This document shows, piece by piece, positions 1 through 5,427 of a DNA stretch of 5,427 nucleotides; position 1 is the stretch's first letter, and every line of letters begins with the position of its first letter. The stretch comes from Gemmatimonadota bacterium (GTDB taxonomy: Bacteria > GCA-2686955): assembly GCA_026991065.1 (NCBI GenBank), contig JALXCG010000525.1:1-5427 (forward strand), read 5' to 3'. The notes below the pieces were generated by a model that was not told where the DNA came from, did no database searches, and saw nothing but the letters and a program-made list of their open reading frames with translations. The position numbers were made by a program, and so were the translations under genes.

Positions 1-98
1 CGGGCGCCGCGCCGCGCCAGCTCGATCGCCAGCACCTCGCCCAGGCCGCTGCCGCCACCGGTGATCCAGACCACGGAATTGACGAATTCTTGTTTCAT
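1..98 (-). CDS. Short-chain dehydrogenase/reductase (SDR), N-terminal fragment
   Basis: Only the first 32 codons lie in the window; the gene continues past position 1. The reading starts MKQEFVNSVVWITGGGSGLG and then gives a helix ending in LARRGA. This is the first beta-alpha-beta unit of a Rossmann fold, with the TGxxxGxG nucleotide-binding motif at residues 13-20 that defines classical SDR oxidoreductases using NAD(H) or NADP(H). No signal peptide is present, so the enzyme is expected to be cytosolic. The ATG at 98-96 is supported by an AGGAG nine bases upstream and by the usual short SDR N-terminus before the first strand. The catalytic Ser-Tyr-Lys region and the cofactor-selecting acidic or basic residue lie outside the window, so substrate and cofactor cannot be inferred. 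It is divergent from the gamma-lyase gene, and a functional link is not shown. Confidence 0.85.
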   Translation of the reverse strand, partial: MKQEFVNSVVWITGGGSGLGEVLAIELARRGA

Positions 99-107
99 TG
101 GCTGCCT

Positions 108-112
108 CTCCT
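108..112 (-). promoter_or_regulatory. Ribosome binding site of the SDR gene
   Basis: The minus strand reads AGGAG here, with nine bases before the ATG at 98-96. This is a near-consensus Shine-Dalgarno sequence and fixes the SDR start. Confidence 0.75.
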
Positions 113-133
113 GATTGAATGATCCGCCCATCC

Positions 134-227
134 TACCCTTTTGTGCAGGATCGTGGGGAGGAGCGGCGCGCCGGGACGGATCCGGTTTCCCATAGAGGGG
201 CGCTGGGGTGAGTGTTATCCTTTTGTG
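134..227 (+). repeat. Two-copy 12-base direct repeat TAYCCTTTTGTG in the divergent intergenic region
   Basis: TACCCTTTTGTG lies at 134-145 and TATCCTTTTGTG at 216-227. They match at 11 of 12 positions and their starts are 82 bases apart. Both lie in the 193-base gap between the divergent SDR and gamma-lyase genes. The motif is AT-richer than its surroundings and not palindromic. It could be a pair of regulator half-sites or part of promoters for the two genes, but I could not fit well-spaced -35/-10 boxes on either strand. It could also be chance. Any regulatory role is inference. Confidence 0.35.
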
Positions 228-278
228 TTTTTCAATCCAGCTTCCTGCTTTTGACTGAATCCACGCTTTCCCTTTTCC

Positions 279-282
279 GAGG
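279..282 (+). promoter_or_regulatory. Ribosome binding site of the gamma-lyase gene
   Basis: GAGG lies nine bases before the ATG at 292-294. It is a moderate Shine-Dalgarno sequence and agrees with the family's usual N-terminus. Confidence 0.6.
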
Positions 283-291
283 CAGCCCATC

Positions 292-1482
292 ATGAGCCAC
301 GACCTGAGCCAAGCCGGCCGCAAGACCCAAACGATTCATGCCGGCCAGTATCCCGATGCGACCACCGGGGCACTCTCCCCGCCAATCTACCAGAGTTCCA
401 CTTTTGCCTTCACCGACTGTGCGCAGGGCGCCGCTCGTTTCGCCGGCACCGAGGGAGGCTACATCTACACCCGCATGGGCAATCCCACGACGGCCCGTCT
501 TGAAGAGGCGATCGCCACACTCGAAGGGGGAACCGGCGCCGTGACGACCAGCTCCGGCATGGGAGCGCTCTGCGCGGTGATCTTTGGGCTGCTCGGCAGC
601 GGCGACCACGTGGTGGGGCACAGCTCTCTCTATGGTCCCTCGCGGATGGTGATCGAGGCGGACTTCAAGCGCTTCGGCGTGGAGTCCACATTCGTCGATA
701 CGTCCGACCTGGATCAGGTGCGGGCAGCGGTGCGGCCCAACACGCGCCTGATTCTGATCGAGACGCCGGCCAACCCGACCATCGTGCTCTCCGACATCAA
801 GGCGTTGGCCGCGATCGCCGAGGAGCAGGGGGCCTGGCTGCTGGTGGACAACACCTTTGCGTCGCCGGTCAACCAGCGACCGCTGGCGCTCGGGGCACAC
901 ATCGTGATGCACAGCATGACCAAGTTCATCAACGGTCACACCGATGTGGTAGCCGGGGTGGTGGTTGCCAAGGATGCGGAGCTGCTGGCCAAAATTGCCC
1001 ATGCCCATCACTACCTGGGTGTGAACATGGACCCCCACCAGGCCTGGCTGGTGCTGCGCGGTTTGAAGACACTTTCCCTGCGGATGCGCGAGTCGGAGCG
1101 AAATGCGCAGCGCGTGGCGGAGTTCCTGGAGCAGCATCCGAAGGTGGCCTGGGTGCGCTATCCGGGGCTCAAGAGCCACCCGCAGCACGCACTCGCCAAG
1201 GCCCAGATGGATGGCTTCGGAGGGTTGATCTCATTCGAGGTGAAGGGCGGCCTGGAAGCCGGCGCACGCCTGCTCGATCATGTGCAGTTGATGACTCTTG
1301 CGGTTTCACTGGGCGGAATCGAGACGCTGATTCAGCACCCGGGCAGCATGACCCACGCGGCGATTCCGCGCGAGGAGCGGCTCGAGGCCGGCATTTCGGA
1401 CGGTTTGGTGCGGGTGTCCATCGGCTGCGAAGATGTGGAAGATCTACTCGCCGATCTGAAACAGGCGCTGCAGCAGGTCTGA
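292..1482 (+). CDS. PLP-dependent Cys/Met metabolism enzyme, methionine gamma-lyase / cystathionine gamma-lyase type
   Basis: This is a complete 396-residue enzyme, the normal length for the family of gamma-lyases and gamma-synthases. Such enzymes are cytosolic, usually tetrameric, and use PLP. Methionine gamma-lyase splits methionine into methanethiol, 2-oxobutanoate and ammonia; cystathionine gamma-lyase releases cysteine from cystathionine. Visible family features are the PLP-phosphate contacts Tyr59 and Arg61 from the neighbouring subunit (YTRMGNPT), SGMG at 88-91, Tyr114 stacking on PLP, Asp186 in VDNTF, Ser208 and Thr210, the Schiff-base Lys211 in HSMTKF, and the carboxylate-binding Arg375. 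The numbering coincides with Pseudomonas putida methionine gamma-lyase as I remember it. The C-terminal part (SLGGIETLIQHPGSMTH, then GISDGLVRVSIGCEDVEDLL) is also very like that enzyme. Val338 is of methionine gamma-lyase type, whereas cystathionine gamma-lyases carry Glu. However, Cys116 is Pro here, and Lys240-Asp241 are His-Tyr, so substrate preference is open. It probably forms an operon with the kinase 15 bases downstream. The start is supported by GAGG nine bases upstream. Confidence 0.9.
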   Translation: MSHDLSQAGRKTQTIHAGQYPDATTGALSPPIYQSSTFAFTDCAQGAARFAGTEGGYIYTRMGNPTTARLEEAIATLEGGTGAVTTSSGMGALCAVIFGLLGSGDHVVGHSSLYGPSRMVIEADFKRFGVESTFVDTSDLDQVRAAVRPNTRLILIETPANPTIVLSDIKALAAIAEEQGAWLLVDNTFASPVNQRPLALGAHIVMHSMTKFINGHTDVVAGVVVAKDAELLAKIAHAHHYLGVNMDPHQAWLVLRGLKTLSLRMRESERNAQRVAEFLEQHPKVAWVRYPGLKSHPQHALAKAQMDGFGGLISFEVKGGLEAGARLLDHVQLMTLAVSLGGIETLIQHPGSMTHAAIPREERLEAGISDGLVRVSIGCEDVEDLLADLKQALQQV

Positions 1483-1497
1483 TTCTGCGCCGATGGC

Positions 1498-3078
1498 ATG
1501 GATATGGATCGGTCCGCCTTTCCCTCCCCCGAAGAACTGGACGCCGCTTGTGAGGAGTTGCGGTTGCGCGAGGAGGCGCTGCTGGAAGCGCAGCGGATTG
1601 CCCATCTTGGATCCTGGGTGGTGGACCTGCGAGAGCAACGGCTGAATTGGTCGGACGAGGTCTTTCGTCTTCTGGGAATCGAACCCTGTGAGCCGTCGCT
1701 GGAACTGATGGCGTCGCTGCTGCACCCGGATGATCGGGAGCTTTTCTTCTCTACCATCGATCGGGCGGTGGCCGACGGCACCCATTTCGACATCGCCGTG
1801 CGGGTGGTGCGCCCGGATGGCGAGGTGCGCCACCTCCATGACCGAGGCAGGGTCTGTTTTGATGCTGCCGGCGCACCTTCGCGGGTGTGCGGTGTTCTCC
1901 AGGATGTGACTGAGCGGGAACTGCTGCGGGCTGCCGTGCAGCGCCAGAACCAGATGGAGTCGATCGGGCTTCTCGCGGGTGGCATCGGCCACGACTTCAA
2001 CAACCTTCTGACCGGCATCCTGGGGTCGGCGTCTCTGGCTCAGCTCCACCTTGCAGAGGGGGAGACAGAACAGGTTGCTGAACTGTTGACCGGGATCGAA
2101 ACGATTGCCCAGCGCGCGGCGGAATTGACCAGCCGCCTGCTAACAGTCGCGCGCGGCGGCGGTGAGCCGAAGCCCCGCGCTTTGAACTGCGGCGAGCTGG
2201 TACGCGAGGCAGCCACGCTTGCGCTGCGCGGGTCCGGCGTGCGTCCGGAGTTTGCTTGCGCCGACGATTTGCTGCCGATCTTTGCGGACCCTGGTCAGAT
2301 CCATCAGGTGATCGCAAATCTGGTGATCAATGCGCGTCAGGCGACCGCGGGTGGAGGGGTCGTGAGTCTGACTTGCGAGAACGTGGAGTTGAGCGCTGCC
2401 GCGGCTCCCAACGGGATCGCAGCCGGTCGCTACGTGAGCGTGACTGTACGGGATTGTGGCTGTGGGATCCCCGCCGACCAGTTGCAGCGGATTTTTGAGC
2501 CGTTTTTTTCCACCAAGGAGCAGGGGCGGGGCCTGGGGCTGGCCTCCTGTATGCAGATCATGCAGCGCCACGGGGGCCACATCAGTGTGGCATCGGAGGT
2601 CGGTCGTGGTTCTACTTTCACGGTGCTGCTGCCGGCGGCCCTGGAGCGCCCCGCCGAAACTGTTGTCGCTACACCTGGAGCGGTGCTCCGCCGTCAACGG
2701 CGTGGGTTGGTGCTGGTGCTGGATGACCAGGAGCAGGTGCGAACCACGGTTGTGGGGATGCTGCGCCGACTCGGCTACGAAGCGCTGAGTACGGCGGATC
2801 AGGCGGAGACGCTGACAATCTACGGTGAGGCACTCTCGGCCGGTACGCCGCCGGTGGCGGTTCTTTTGGACCTGATTCTTCCTGGTGGCGCCGGCGGGGA
2901 GGAAGTGGCCCGCGAAATTCGGGAGTTGGATCCAGCGGCTTTTCTGGTTGCGTGCAGTGGACGTCCCGACCTGCACGCGATGCTCCATCCCGAAGAGCAT
3001 GGATTTCAAGTAGCACTGGCCAAGCCTTTCGATCTGCGCGCGATCACCACGGTGCTCCAGCGAGCGACTCGCCACTGA
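1498..3078 (+). CDS. Soluble hybrid sensor histidine kinase (PAS-HisKA-HATPase-REC)
   Basis: This 526-residue protein has no membrane segment or signal peptide, so it should sense an intracellular cue. A short, charged, probably coiled helix (about 10-32) leads into a PAS_3-like domain (about 33-141, from AHLGSW to the closing QDVTER). The dimerisation and phosphotransfer helix follows, with His165 in GHDFNNLL. The ATPase domain shows the N-box Asn278 (NLVINARQA), the G1 box DCGCGIP at 319-325, the F-box FEPFFSTK at 333-340 and the G2 box GRGLGLA at 343-349. A receiver domain (about 402-526) has acidic Asp409-Asp410, phospho-acceptor Asp458, Ser487 and Lys509-Pro510. All catalytic residues are intact, so kinase activity and an internal His-to-Asp relay are expected. 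There is no output domain, so a separate Hpt protein or regulator must act downstream; none is visible here. The start is uncertain between the ATGs at 1498 and 1504, because no good Shine-Dalgarno sequence is visible. Translation may be coupled to the upstream lyase. Confidence 0.93.
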   Translation: MDMDRSAFPSPEELDAACEELRLREEALLEAQRIAHLGSWVVDLREQRLNWSDEVFRLLGIEPCEPSLELMASLLHPDDRELFFSTIDRAVADGTHFDIAVRVVRPDGEVRHLHDRGRVCFDAAGAPSRVCGVLQDVTERELLRAAVQRQNQMESIGLLAGGIGHDFNNLLTGILGSASLAQLHLAEGETEQVAELLTGIETIAQRAAELTSRLLTVARGGGEPKPRALNCGELVREAATLALRGSGVRPEFACADDLLPIFADPGQIHQVIANLVINARQATAGGGVVSLTCENVELSAAAAPNGIAAGRYVSVTVRDCGCGIPADQLQRIFEPFFSTKEQGRGLGLASCMQIMQRHGGHISVASEVGRGSTFTVLLPAALERPAETVVATPGAVLRRQRRGLVLVLDDQEQVRTTVVGMLRRLGYEALSTADQAETLTIYGEALSAGTPPVAVLLDLILPGGAGGEEVAREIRELDPAAFLVACSGRPDLHAMLHPEEHGFQVALAKPFDLRAITTVLQRATRH

Positions 3079-3081
3079 TCA
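3076..3081. other. Abutting convergent stop codons in palindrome TGATCA
   Basis: The kinase ends with TGA at 3076-3078. The beta-helix gene ends with TGA read on the minus strand from 3081 to 3079. There is no base between the two genes, so any transcription terminator for either must lie inside the other's coding sequence, or the transcripts overlap. No hairpin with a T-run is seen at the junction. Confidence 0.9.
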
Positions 3082-5427
3082 CGGCGCCGCGGCGATCCAG
3101 AGATCGTGGGTGTCACTGCTCTGAAGTTCGTCCCCTAGCCAGGCCCGCGCCAGAATGACTCTACCCTCGTCACCGAGTTCCACCAACGGGACACTGACAA
3201 GCATGGGCAGATAGAACGACGTGTGCGGAGGGAGTTGAATCACCTGCGGGGTTGCCAATACCGTGTCGTAGCGCCCCACTACACGCAGGTCCGGGGTCAC
3301 TTCTAGGGTGTCCCCGGTCAGGTTGCGCAAGCGGTAGGTCCCTGCGACTTCGTTGCCGACAACAACCGTGTCCGGACTCTCGACGAGATCGATCTTGACC
3401 ATCGGATTCAGGGGCCTGGTCTCCTCCAGCCACCCCATGTCCAGGGGAGTGCCTTGCTCATTCAGGCCTCCCGTGGAAAACGCCACTGAGCCTGGAAGCG
3501 GGCGGTAGAGTGAGTCATCCGGAGTAAACGTCGGATCGAGAAGCAGATCCCAGGAGAGTTCAGCGTACTGACGGTAGGGACCTTCGCTGTTGTTCCAGTA
3601 TAGGTTCCGCTCGACGATCGAGCCGTTTTCCGCCATTGTGGTGCGGATACCGCCGGCGTTGCTACTGTTGGCGATGATGTTGCGGGAGAATGTCACGCCG
3701 TTGCTGTCGACGAGGGTGACCGCCGCTCCATGTTTCGTGGACTCCGTCAATCGTGACTCCACGATGGTGTTGTTCTCGATCCGGCCGGAGCATTCCCCCT
3801 GAATGATCATGGCCGCGCCCTCCAGGTCGGCACTGTTCATCTCCATGAGATTATGGATGATCCACGCGCGCGCGTTGGTGTCGACCCTGATTGCTCCGGC
3901 GCTGCCGGCCCTGTTGCCGCGAATCTGGTTTTCCCGGAGTCGAACGCGGGAAGCGGCGCCAGTGACTCGAATGGCTCCTCCCCAGGGCTCCGCCTCGGCG
4001 CCGGTTCCGATCACGCTGTTGCGGGTGATCCAGTTGTTCTCGGCATGGACGATCGAGTTGCTGACAAAGACACCCCCACCGCCGACTGGGTTCGCTCCCA
4101 CCGGCTCTCCGGCCTGGTTGCCGCCGATCTGGTTGTTTTCCAATTCGGCGTAACAGTCCCCGTCGATGGATACTCCGCCACCCTTGAGGCCCGCCAGGTT
4201 GTTGCGGATTGTATTGGAGCGGATGGCGATCGAGTCGTAGAGGGCGGAGGCGATGCCGCCACCGGCGCGCCCGGCGATATTGTTTTCGATCAGGTTGTTG
4301 ACAAGGATCGGGGCGGAGAATCCGCGGCCGGCCGGATCACCCTGCGCCATAATTCCGCCGGCATCCCGCGTTGCGCTGTTCCCACAGATGTGATTGCCAG
4401 TGATGAGAGAGCGCACATCATAGAGGTTGATTCCACCGCCCCAGCCGAGGGCCGGAGTCGTAGCCAGACAGGTGTTGTCGCAGATGTTGCAGTCGATGAT
4501 GTCGACGGCCGCGCGCATGATATGGATGCCGCCGCCCTCCTCGGTGGAACGATTGTTCTCAATCACGCAGTTTACAATCTGTCCGCTGGCGCCACCCCAG
4601 AAGCCGACACCGCCGCCGAATCCGCCCATGTCTGAGTTTCCGGCGGCGTTGAAGAGGAAGTCGCAGTTTAGAATGTCGACTTCGGTCTCATCACCGCACC
4701 AGGCCCCGCCGCCGTTCTTTGCAGTGTTGCTCTCAAAGCTGCTCGCCTGGATTGAACCGTGGATTGTACCATGGAGAGCAGCGCCTCCACCGACCCCCTC
4801 CTCCCCGCCTTCGGCGCAGTGATTGGCGCTGAAAGTACAATCGGCGATGGTGACTTCGCCGGCGTCGAAGGCTTCGATCCCGCCACCGTGCAGGATGGCG
4901 CTGTTGGAACTGAAGAGGCAGTCGGTAATGCTTGTGGTTCCCTCGGAGTAGAGGAAGAGACCACCGCCACTGCGTTCGGCTGTGTTGGATTGGAAGTCGG
5001 TGCCCGCGATGTCGAGGCGGGTGGGGCTGTTGGAATGCACGCCACCGCCATCCTCAGCGACGTTGGTTTCGATGGTGCTGGTGGTGATCCGGCAGTCTGC
5101 ATTGGGACCCAGGTGGATCCCGCCGCCACCATCCACCGCGCTGTTGCCGCGGATGATTGATTCCGTAATGACAGTTGTGCGGGCGCCGGCTGCGTCTATG
5201 CCGCCACCCCAGACAGTGGCGCGGTTCTGCTGCAGGCGACAGTTGAGGAGAGTCAGTGTGCCGTTGCCGTAGGCACGGATGCCGCCGCCGCTGCTGGCGT
5301 TGTTGTTGCTCATGATGCTGGAGTCGATGTAGCAATCGGAGTCGGAGCCGACCTGGATACCCCCTCCCTCCTCCGCACTGTTGCCACGAATGACCGAGAG
5401 GGTGATCATGCAGGAACGACCTCCGTC
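3079..5427 (-). CDS. Right-handed parallel beta-helix repeat protein, 5' end outside the window
   Basis: The frame is open from the right edge to the TGA at 3081-3079, giving 782 residues in the window. Residue 1 below is the Met at 5409-5407. That Met is probably internal: the six preceding codons (DGGRSC) continue the coil pattern seen at 21-26 and 101-106, and no signal peptide follows. Residues 1-607 form about 22 coils of the pattern I-x-x-N-x-A-x-x-GGG-[ILV], mostly 26-27 residues long, typical of a right-handed parallel beta-helix. Residues 608-665 are a linker (containing DPTF, LYRPLPGS and DMGW) of a kind common after such helices. Residues about 669-776 are a beta-rich, probably Ig-like, domain ending in DLWIAAAP. 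Such proteins are usually secreted or surface-bound, acting as adhesins or polysaccharide-binding or -cleaving enzymes. No catalytic motif was recognised, so function is unknown. Secretion cannot be tested because the N-terminus is missing. The gene is convergent with the kinase and need not be related to it. Confidence 0.88.
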   Translation of the reverse strand, partial: DGGRSCMITLSVIRGNSAEEGGGIQVGSDSDCYIDSSIMSNNNASSGGGIRAYGNGTLTLLNCRLQQNRATVWGGGIDAAGARTTVITESIIRGNSAVDGGGGIHLGPNADCRITTSTIETNVAEDGGGVHSNSPTRLDIAGTDFQSNTAERSGGGLFLYSEGTTSITDCLFSSNSAILHGGGIEAFDAGEVTIADCTFSANHCAEGGEEGVGGGAALHGTIHGSIQASSFESNTAKNGGGAWCGDETEVDILNCDFLFNAAGNSDMGGFGGGVGFWGGASGQIVNCVIENNRSTEEGGGIHIMRAAVDIIDCNICDNTCLATTPALGWGGGINLYDVRSLITGNHICGNSATRDAGGIMAQGDPAGRGFSAPILVNNLIENNIAGRAGGGIASALYDSIAIRSNTIRNNLAGLKGGGVSIDGDCYAELENNQIGGNQAGEPVGANPVGGGGVFVSNSIVHAENNWITRNSVIGTGAEAEPWGGAIRVTGAASRVRLRENQIRGNRAGSAGAIRVDTNARAWIIHNLMEMNSADLEGAAMIIQGECSGRIENNTIVESRLTESTKHGAAVTLVDSNGVTFSRNIIANSSNAGGIRTTMAENGSIVERNLYWNNSEGPYRQYAELSWDLLLDPTFTPDDSLYRPLPGSVAFSTGGLNEQGTPLDMGWLEETRPLNPMVKIDLVESPDTVVVGNEVAGTYRLRNLTGDTLEVTPDLRVVGRYDTVLATPQVIQLPPHTSFYLPMLVSVPLVELGDEGRVILARAWLGDELQSSDTHDLWIAAAP
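3082..3405 (-). other. C-terminal beta-sandwich-like domain of the beta-helix protein
   Basis: Residues about 669-776 differ from the coils: no GGG or Asn ladder, but alternating hydrophobic strands such as VKIDLVESPDTVVVG, TYRLRNLTGD, LEVTPDLRVVG, FYLPMLVSVP and VILARAWLGD. The order of strands and the NLTGDTLEV turn resemble CARDB or other Ig-like modules that compare to averaged bacterial Ig folds. The chain ends 10 residues after the last strand with no LPxTG, no C-terminal hydrophobic tail, and no FlgD-like or Por-type sorting domain that I can recognise. The family name is inference. Confidence 0.5.
3589..5409 (-). repeat. Beta-helix coil repeats, 22 degenerate units of about 78-105 bases
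   Basis: The repeats are clear in protein but degenerate in DNA. The conserved Asn of each coil falls at residues 10, 36, 62, 89, 116, 142, 169, 196, 228, 254, 286, 312, 344, 377, 404, 431, 464, 499 and 525, is Ser at 552 and 582, and returns at 607. Spacing is 26-27 residues, with longer coils of 32-35. GGG[ILVA] follows most of these Asn residues and decays to GGAI, AGAI, GAAM and GAAV towards the C-terminus. Coils 6-10 carry FxxN (Phe139, 166, 193, 225, 251), which with GGG[ILVA] resembles the FxxN and GGA[ILV] motifs of chlamydial Pmp proteins. Confidence 0.85.

Noticed and set aside
251-256. TTGACT as a -35 box for the gamma-lyase gene
   Set aside because: A -10 box at normal spacing would fall at about 273-280, where no TATAAT-like sequence exists and where the ribosome binding site begins.
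232-1188. Long minus-strand open frame (318 codons) opposite the gamma-lyase
   Set aside because: It is antisense to a gene with unmistakable family motifs, is rich in His, Arg and Gly as expected for a shadow frame in high-GC DNA, and shows no domain.
2140-3075. Minus-strand open frame (311 codons) opposite the kinase
   Set aside because: The plus strand encodes intact HATPase and receiver motifs here. The antisense product is low-complexity Arg/Gln/His-rich with no recognisable fold.
3077-3097. GC-rich palindromes (CGCCGCGGCG at 3085-3094, flanked by GATC) as a terminator
   Set aside because: The palindrome leaves no loop, the outer stem is only GATC with internal mismatches, and there is no T-run on either strand. 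It also encodes the Ala-rich C-terminus of the beta-helix protein.
3853-4635. Plus-strand open frame (260 codons), and a second one at 4759-5160, opposite the beta-helix gene
   Set aside because: Both follow from the repetitive Gly-rich coils read in antisense (Val/Ala/Asp-rich). The minus strand has the periodic Asn and GGG pattern of a real protein.
3589-5409. CRISPR-like or tandem DNA repeat suggested by the regular GCCGCC-type motifs about 80 bases apart
   Set aside because: The period equals one 26-27-residue beta-helix coil, the DNA copies are degenerate, and reading frame is kept throughout.

Overview
The window comes from a high-GC bacterial chromosome and carries four protein-coding genes, two of them cut by the window edges. 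I see no RNA gene, mobile element or CRISPR array. The extracytoplasmic-style beta-helix protein and the soluble PAS/hybrid kinase fit a Gram-negative bacterium. An environmental lineage such as the FCB group or a deltaproteobacterium-like phylum is possible, but this is only an impression; nothing here fixes the taxon.

Left end: the start of a short-chain dehydrogenase/reductase (SDR) runs leftwards off the window (98 to 1, minus strand). A 193-base divergent intergenic region (99-291) holds both ribosome binding sites and a 12-base direct repeat, but no convincing sigma-70 promoter. To its right, on the plus strand, is a complete PLP-dependent Cys/Met-metabolism enzyme of the methionine gamma-lyase/cystathionine gamma-lyase family (292-1482). 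Fifteen bases after its stop comes a complete soluble hybrid histidine kinase with PAS, HisKA, HATPase and receiver domains (1498-3078). The close spacing suggests one transcript, so a sulfur amino acid enzyme and an intracellular sensor kinase are probably co-expressed. No DNA-binding response regulator is visible nearby.

Right half: a very long minus-strand gene (3079 to beyond 5427) encodes a right-handed parallel beta-helix protein. At least 22 coils are followed by a beta-rich, probably Ig-like, C-terminal domain. It converges on the kinase with no spacer at all: the two stop codons abut in the palindrome TGATCA. Its true start lies outside the window. The ATG at 5409-5407 is most likely internal, because the six codons before it continue the coil pattern and no signal peptide follows it.

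The most notable structure is in the beta-helix. One Asn ladder runs along almost all coils. A second ladder position changes abruptly from Ser/Cys/Thr in coils 1-12 to Asn in coils 13-22. Five of the six lengthened coils carry the extra residues in the same turn. The gamma-lyase is also unusual: its residue at the Val338 position is of methionine gamma-lyase type, but it lacks the Cys, Lys and Asp that mark characterised methionine gamma-lyases. I found no clear evidence of a wholly new multi-gene system.
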